A stretch of DNA of 64,000 bases from Pseudomonas sp. dw_612 (GTDB lineage: Bacteria; Pseudomonadota; Gammaproteobacteria; Pseudomonadales; Pseudomonadaceae), in assembly GCF_018449725.1 (NCBI RefSeq), contig NZ_JAAVVC010000019.1, positions 79,749 through 143,748 on the forward strand. Direction: 5' to 3'. The position numbers were made by a program, and so were the translations under genes. Of this stretch, positions 59,276 to 64,000 are shown in pieces. Every line of letters begins with the position of its first letter. The first letter of the stretch is position 1. Under the pieces are notes generated by a model. The model was given only the letters and a program-made list of their open reading frames with translations, did no database searches and was not told the DNA's origin.

Positions 59276-59404
59276 GGCGGGCACCTTTGAAAAATATTGA
59301 TTGCAGCCTAGCGGGCTGCGAGAAGCGCGCAAGTTTACGCGAGCGCGGAGGTTTTGTGGGAGTGGACAGCTTCGAATGCCGCTCAGTTGAAGCGCGACGC
59401 CCCT

Positions 59405-59535
59405 GTAGCAGCTGGCGAAGCCTGCGTTCGGCTGCGCAGCAGTCGTGAATCCAGGCAGCGCGGTCTTTCAGGAACAACGCGTTCTCAGGTTTTACGACTG
59501 CTGCGCAGCCGAACGCAGGCTTCGCCAGCTGCTAC
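59405..59535. repeat. Long inverted repeat with perfect 42-bp arms (REPIN family 3)
   Basis: The left arm (59405-59446, starting GTAGCAGCTGGCGAAGCC) and right arm (59494-59535, ending GGCTTCGCCAGCTGCTAC) are exact reverse complements over 42 bp, with a 47-bp loop. The core GTAGCAGCTG...GCAGCAGTCGT is a third REP class, different from the two seen elsewhere in the window. Confidence 0.9.
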
Positions 59536-59572
59536 AACGTTATGTTGCAGCCGTATGGGAATCTCCAGAAAC

Positions 59573-59600
59573 AACAAAGCCGCTCGAAAGCGGCTTTGTT
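59573..59600 (-). terminator. Intrinsic terminator of the aroQ-accB-accC operon
   Basis: AACAAAGCCGCT and AGCGGCTTTGTT form a perfect 12-bp stem around a 4-nt loop. On the minus strand it is followed by GTTTCTGG. It lies 15 bp after the accC stop. Confidence 0.85.
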
Positions 59601-59614
59601 GATCGGGCTAACGC

Positions 59615-60973
59615 TTAATGCTTGTCGCCAGCCAGCTTGTGTTCCAGGTAGTGGATGTTGATTCCACCTTTGCAGAAGCCTTCATCGCGGACCAGGTCGC
59701 GGTGCAGCGGGATGTTGGTCTTGATCCCGTCGACAACGATTTCGTCCAGCGCATTGCGCATGCGCGCCAGGGCTTCGTCACGGGTTGCGCCGTAGGTGAT
59801 CAGCTTGCCGATCAACGAATCGTAGTTCGGCGGAACGGCATAGCCACTGTACAGGTGCGAATCGACGCGAACGCCGTTGCCGCCTGGAGCGTGGAAATGC
59901 TTGACCGTACCTGGGCTTGGCATGAAGGTTTTTGGGTCTTCGGCATTGATCCGGCATTCAAGTGCGTGACCGCGGATGACGACGTCTTCCTGGGTGTACG
60001 ACAGCTTGTTGCCAGCGGCGATGCTGAGCATCTCCTTGACGATGTCGATGCCGGTGACCATTTCCGATACCGGGTGCTCAACCTGAACGCGGGTGTTCAT
60101 TTCGATGAAATAGAACGCGCCGTTTTCATACAGGAACTCGAAAGTGCCTGCGCCACGGTAGTTGATGTCGATGCACGCCTTGACGCAGCGAGCGAGGACT
60201 TCAGCACGCGCCTTCTCGTCGATGCCCGGTGCCGGCGCTTCTTCGAGAACTTTCTGGTGACGACGTTGCAGCGAGCAATCGCGGTCGCCCAGATGGATCG
60301 CATGACCCTGGCCATCGGAAAGCACCTGGACTTCCACATGACGTGGGTTGGTCAGGAATTTTTCCAGATAGACCATCGGGTTGCCGAACGCCGCACCTGC
60401 TTCAGTACGGGTCAGTTTTGCGAAAGAAATCAGGTCTTCTTCTTTATGCACAACGCGCATGCCGCGACCACCACCGCCGCCAGCGGCTTTGATGATCACC
60501 GGATAGCCGACTTCACGACCGATGCGCAACGCAGTTTCTTCGTCTTCCGGCAGTGGGCCGTCGGAACCTGGAACGGTCGGTACGCCGGCAGCGATCATGG
60601 CGTGCTTGGCCGAAACCTTGTCGCCCATCAGGCGAATGGTGTCGGCTTTCGGGCCAATGAAGGCGAAGCCAGAGTTCTCGACCTGTTCGGCGAAATCGGC
60701 GTTTTCCGCGAGGAAACCGTAGCCTGGGTGAATGGCGGTAGCGCCGGTCACTTCAGCGGCGGCGATGATCGCCGGAATGTGCAGGTAAGACTTTGCAGCC
60801 GATGCCGGACCGATGCAGACGGATTCGTCCGCCAGACCCAGGTGCATCAGCTCTTTGTCAGCCGTGGAATATACGGCGACGGTCTTGATGCCCATCTCTT
60901 TGCAGGCACGCAGGATCCGCAGGGCGATCTCACCGCGGTTGGCGATCAGAACTTTTTCCAACTTCGCAGTCAT
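59615..60973 (-). CDS. accC: Acetyl-CoA carboxylase, biotin carboxylase subunit
   Basis: This 452-residue ATP-grasp enzyme carboxylates the biotin on AccB, the first step of fatty-acid synthesis. It has KVLIANRGEIALRILRACKE, HPGYGFLAENADFAEQVE, the Gly-rich loop KAAGGGGGRGMR, DRDCSLQRRHQKVLEEAPAP and the active-site EMNTRVQVEHPVSEMVTGID. The start at 60973 (MTAKLEKVLIANRG) is canonical. It is 17 bp after accB. Confidence 0.97.
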   Translation of the reverse strand: MTAKLEKVLIANRGEIALRILRACKEMGIKTVAVYSTADKELMHLGLADESVCIGPASAAKSYLHIPAIIAAAEVTGATAIHPGYGFLAENADFAEQVENSGFAFIGPKADTIRLMGDKVSAKHAMIAAGVPTVPGSDGPLPEDEETALRIGREVGYPVIIKAAGGGGGRGMRVVHKEEDLISFAKLTRTEAGAAFGNPMVYLEKFLTNPRHVEVQVLSDGQGHAIHLGDRDCSLQRRHQKVLEEAPAPGIDEKARAEVLARCVKACIDINYRGAGTFEFLYENGAFYFIEMNTRVQVEHPVSEMVTGIDIVKEMLSIAAGNKLSYTQEDVVIRGHALECRINAEDPKTFMPSPGTVKHFHAPGGNGVRVDSHLYSGYAVPPNYDSLIGKLITYGATRDEALARMRNALDEIVVDGIKTNIPLHRDLVRDEGFCKGGINIHYLEHKLAGDKH

Positions 60974-60990
60974 CAAAGTCTCTCCGCGGT

Positions 60991-61452
60991 TCAAACGATG
61001 GTGAACAGCGGTTGGTCGTACTCAACCGGCTGGCCGTCTTCGACGAGGATGGATTCGATCACACCGCTGGTTTCAGCTTCGATGTGGTTCATCATCTTCA
61101 TGGCTTCAACGATGCACAGGGTGTCGCCTTTCTTCACGGTCTGGCCCACTTCAACGAAGGACGGCGAGGACGGCGAAGATTTGCGATAGAAGGTGCCGAC
61201 CATCGGCGAACGGGCAACGGTGCCGTTCAGGACTGGTGCGGCCGGAGCAGCAGGAGCGGCCGCAGCCACCGGAGCAGCGGCAACAGGTGCCGGGGCCGGA
61301 GCGTGCATTGGCGCTGGAGCGTAGTACTGCTGAGCCGGGGTCTTGCTGTGACGGCTGATGCGAACGGACTCTTCGCCTTCCTTGATCTCGAGCTCGTCGA
61401 TGCCGGACTCTTCCAGCAATTCGATCAGTTTCTTAACTTTACGGATATCCAT
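60991..61452 (-). CDS. accB: Biotin carboxyl carrier protein
   Basis: This 153-residue protein has an N-terminal helical dimer segment (MDIRKVKKLIELLEESGIDE), an Ala/Pro-rich flexible linker (about 45-75) and the C-terminal biotinyl domain. The modified lysine is in CIVEAMKMMNHIE, and the thumb is visible as FYRKSSPSSPSF. It carries carboxybiotin between AccC and the AccAD transferase. It is 48 bp downstream of aroQ. Confidence 0.97.
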   Translation of the reverse strand: MDIRKVKKLIELLEESGIDELEIKEGEESVRISRHSKTPAQQYYAPAPMHAPAPAPVAAAPVAAAAPAAPAAPVLNGTVARSPMVGTFYRKSSPSSPSFVEVGQTVKKGDTLCIVEAMKMMNHIEAETSGVIESILVEDGQPVEYDQPLFTIV

Positions 61453-61500
61453 GAATCATCAACTCCCAAGGGTCGGTCAGGGGCGTTCAACGCTTGTTGT

Positions 61501-61953
61501 TCAAGCCGTTGCCTGTCTTTCAAGCTGCTCTAGTGCGGCCTCCAGGGCCAGTCGATAACCGCTGGCGCCAAGGCCGCAGATCACTCCCACCGCTACGTCG
61601 GAGAAGTAAGAGTGATGGCGGAAAGGTTCGCGTTTGTGCACGTTAGACAAATGCACTTCGATGAATGGGATGCTCACCGCCAGCAGCGCGTCACGTAATG
61701 CGACACTTGTGTGTGTAAAAGCTGCTGGATTGATCAGAATGAAGTCCACACCTTCGCTGCTGGCAGCGTGGATGCGGTCAATCAATTCGTACTCGGCGTT
61801 ACTTTGCAGGTGCAGCAAATGATGGCCGGCTTCGCGGGCACGGCGTTCCAGGTCCTGGTTGATCTGCGCCAGTGTCGTGGCGCCATAGGTGCCCGGTTCG
61901 CGGGTGCCGAGCAAGTTCAGGTTGGGTCCGTGCAGAACCAGTAGGGTCGCCAT
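61501..61953 (-). CDS. aroQ: Type II 3-dehydroquinate dehydratase
   Basis: This 150-residue protein converts 3-dehydroquinate to 3-dehydroshikimate. It starts ATLLVLHGPNLNLLGTREPG, with the catalytic Tyr in the following PGTYG segment. It has FILINPAAFTHTSVALRDAL, IEVHLSNVHKREPFRHHS and GVICGLGASGYRLALEAA. The start at 61953 is canonical. It is first in the aroQ-accB-accC unit. Confidence 0.97.
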   Translation of the reverse strand: MATLLVLHGPNLNLLGTREPGTYGATTLAQINQDLERRAREAGHHLLHLQSNAEYELIDRIHAASSEGVDFILINPAAFTHTSVALRDALLAVSIPFIEVHLSNVHKREPFRHHSYFSDVAVGVICGLGASGYRLALEAALEQLERQATA

Positions 61954-62084
61954 CTGCTGTTCCTTGTTATCTGTGTGCAATTGTCAGAACCCGGCGACTA
62001 TGCCGCAAAGCCTTTGTGACTGTCCAGTTCTATGCAATAGCCAGCACGATGGCCGATGTTTGCGCGAAATATATGACCGAGTAA

Positions 62085-63836
62085 TTAAATCCGGTCATTC
62101 GCTTTGGCGACACGTTCGGCGAAGTCTTGCGCGTTGATCTCGCCAATGACCCGCACATCGGAGCGTTCGACTCCGTCTTTACCGAAAAACATCAGGGCAG
62201 GCGGGCCGAACAGTGCGTAGCGGTCGAGCAGGGTGCGTTGTTCGGCGTTGCTGGCGGTGATGTCAAAGCGAACCAGTCGATAACCCTTGAGCCGTTCGAC
62301 GACTTTCGCGTCGTTAAGCACCTCGTGTTCGATGACTTTGCAGCTGATGCACCAGTCGGCGTACCAGTCCAGCAGCAGCGGTGTGCCGGACGCTTTGGCT
62401 TCGGCGAGAACGCGATCGAGGTCGGCCGCCGTGCTGACGGTCTGCCATGCGCTGCTGGTTGGCGCTGGGTTGGCCACGACGGCTCTGCCAAGCGGGTTGA
62501 GCAAGTCGCCCTGGCCGCTGAAAGCGCCATACCAGCAGGCCATCGCGTAGAAGAGCAGGAACAGGCCGAGCAATTGCCCCAGGCGTTTGCGCGGCGGTTT
62601 ATAGACAAACTCCAGCGCGCCAAGGAACAGGCCGACGCCGCCCCACAACAATCCAACGAGTAGCAGTGTGACCTGACCCGGCACCACGCGGCTCAACAGG
62701 CCGATCGCCAACGCGAGCAGTAAAACGCCAATCGCGTTTTTTACGTAGACCAGCCACGGGCCGCTTTTCGGCAACCAGGCCGCGCCGCCGGTGGCCACCA
62801 GCAACAGCGGCGTGCCCATGCCCAGGCCCAGCACGAACAGTTTCAAACCGCCGCCCAATGCATCACCGCTGGCGCTGATATATAACAACGCACCGGCCAG
62901 CGGCGCCGAGACGCAAGGCGAAACCAGCAGGCTGGAAACCACGCCCAGCACCGCCGCGCCCCACAATGAGCCGCCTTCGGTGCGCCCGGCAATCCGGTCC
63001 AGTCGGCTGCTGATGAAGTGCGGCAGTTTCAGTTCGAAGACGCCGAACATCGCCAGTGCAAACACGGCAAAAAACGTTGCGAACGGCACCAGCACCCAAG
63101 CCGATTGCAGGCGCGCCTGAAGATTGAGCTGCGCACCGAACATCCCCATCAACGCGCCGAGCAGGGCGAAACACGCCGCCATCGGCAACACGTAGGCCAA
63201 CGACAGATTGAAGCCGCGCAGCCCGCCGACCTGGCCGCGCAACACCACGCCTGACAGGATCGGCAGCATTGGCAACACACAAGGAGTAAACGTCAGGCCC
63301 AGACCCGCGAGGAAGAACAGCGCCAGTTCGCGCCAGCTCCAGCTCGCCGTCGTGGCGACCTTGTCAGCAAACACCGCTCCGCTGCCATCAATGCTCAATC
63401 GCTCGGTTTCCGGCGGATAACACAGGCCTTTGTCGGCGCAGCCCTGATAGGTCACCGCCAGGGTGAACGCCCGTTGATCGGTGCGCGGCAGCTCTACATC
63501 GAGAATCCCGTGGTACACCTCGACATCGCCAAAGTACTCGTCGTGCTTCTTTTCACCGTCGGGCAGTTGCGCAGCGCCCAGGGCGACATCCGCCGGATCG
63601 GCGCGAAACTGGAAACGATGGCGGTAGAGGTAGTAGCCCTCGGTGGCGACGAAGCGCAGCTTGATCGATTGCGGCGTGCTGTCTACCAGGCTCAGTTGAA
63701 AGGCTTCGCGCACCGGCAGGAAGTCGGCGCTGTTGTTGATCGAACCCAGCGTCGAACTGGGTCGAGTGTCCAGCAAGCCGGCGGCGGAGGCCGGCAGGGC
63801 GAGCACTAAAAACAGCAGGCAGAGCAAACGGCGCAT
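62085..63836 (-). CDS. dsbD: Thiol:disulfide interchange protein DsbD
   Basis: This 583-residue inner-membrane protein carries electrons from cytoplasmic thioredoxin to the periplasm. A signal peptide ending ASA is followed by the alpha domain with the cysteine pair GCADKGLCYPP. The eight-helix beta domain has cysteines in TFTPCVLPMLPILSG and LVSPCVSAPLAG. The C-terminal thioredoxin-like gamma domain has DWCISCKVIE. All six redox cysteines are present. The start at 63836 (MRRLLCLLFLVLAL) is the signal-peptide start. Confidence 0.95.
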   Translation of the reverse strand: MRRLLCLLFLVLALPASAAGLLDTRPSSTLGSINNSADFLPVREAFQLSLVDSTPQSIKLRFVATEGYYLYRHRFQFRADPADVALGAAQLPDGEKKHDEYFGDVEVYHGILDVELPRTDQRAFTLAVTYQGCADKGLCYPPETERLSIDGSGAVFADKVATTASWSWRELALFFLAGLGLTFTPCVLPMLPILSGVVLRGQVGGLRGFNLSLAYVLPMAACFALLGALMGMFGAQLNLQARLQSAWVLVPFATFFAVFALAMFGVFELKLPHFISSRLDRIAGRTEGGSLWGAAVLGVVSSLLVSPCVSAPLAGALLYISASGDALGGGLKLFVLGLGMGTPLLLVATGGAAWLPKSGPWLVYVKNAIGVLLLALAIGLLSRVVPGQVTLLLVGLLWGGVGLFLGALEFVYKPPRKRLGQLLGLFLLFYAMACWYGAFSGQGDLLNPLGRAVVANPAPTSSAWQTVSTAADLDRVLAEAKASGTPLLLDWYADWCISCKVIEHEVLNDAKVVERLKGYRLVRFDITASNAEQRTLLDRYALFGPPALMFFGKDGVERSDVRVIGEINAQDFAERVAKANDRI

Positions 63837-63921
63837 GACAATCTCGCGTATCGGAAGTGGGGGCATGATAGCGGACAGTCGGCGGGTGTGCAGGCCTGGG
63901 GTTTTGTGGTGTTTGTTCTGG

Positions 63922-63949
63922 CGCCTTCGCGAGCAAACCCGCTCCCACA
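63922..63949. repeat. Single family-2 REP half-site near the window end
   Basis: CTTCGCGAGCAAACCCGCTCCCACA, in two halves around AAACC, is a diverged inverted copy of the family-2 REP. A short direct TGTGGGAGAT follows at about 63966, possibly the start of its partner. Confidence 0.7.
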
Positions 63950-64000
63950 TTGGAATGCGGTCCCCTGTGGGAGATTCTATGTTGCAGGGGAACCCTGCAG

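Noticed and set aside
1..64000. tRNA, rRNA or tmRNA genes, insertion sequences, prophage
   Set aside because: The intergenic regions were read for conserved T-loop motifs, transposase or integrase genes and flanking direct repeats; none were recognised.

Overview
The window is a high-GC gammaproteobacterial chromosome segment from the Pseudomonas fluorescens group. Three things point there: the gene order retS-purD-purH-fis-dusB-prmA-accC-accB-aroQ-dsbD, the urt/ure cluster with methionine-sulfoximine-type acetyltransferases embedded in it, and many copies of the palindromic REP elements typical of this group. No rRNA, tRNA, CRISPR array, prophage or insertion sequence was recognised.

Layout. 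0-9 kb: the end of an SMR transporter, a Proteus-type lipase, an EamA transporter divergent from an AraC regulator, a PsiF protein, an AI-2E family permease, a YegD-like Hsp70, CbpA-CbpM and an orphan histidine kinase. 9-19.7 kb (minus strand): one nitrogen unit, urtABCDE-ureD-ureA-acetyltransferase-acetyltransferase-ureB-ureC. It couples urea import to hydrolysis and is preceded by a good sigma-54 promoter candidate. 20-25 kb: a TonB receptor with a FecCD-type ABC importer; a Zur-box-like operator lies upstream, so zinc or a zinc-metallophore is the likely substrate. 25-30.6 kb: a copper block (PepSY protein, OprC-type receptor, PCu(A)C chaperone, two DUF2946 proteins). 30.6-31.3 kb: a type II toxin-antitoxin pair. 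31.4-39 kb: aerobic cobalamin genes in two divergent arms, cobL-cbiD-cobK and cobG-cobH-cobI-cobJ.

39.3-49.6 kb is the most unusual part. A 2,358-residue protein carries a large-clostridial-toxin-type glycosyltransferase domain (conserved W, D..R and DxD positions), a candidate YopT-like Cys-His-Asp protease and a TcdA/TcdB-type pore-forming/translocation region. Its C-terminal part is propeller-like and lacks clostridial CROP repeats. After a MarC gene on the other strand come three tandem, mutually paralogous proteins of unknown function. AT-rich leaders flank both parts. The region looks like an accessory toxin locus.

49.6-64 kb is core genome: the hybrid kinase RetS, purine biosynthesis (purH, purD), dusB-fis, a zinc-ribbon DUF3426 protein with prmA, accB-accC with aroQ, and dsbD. 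In P. aeruginosa PAO1 (from memory) retS lies next to the urt/ure cluster. Here about 30 kb of metal-uptake, cobalamin and toxin genes separate them.
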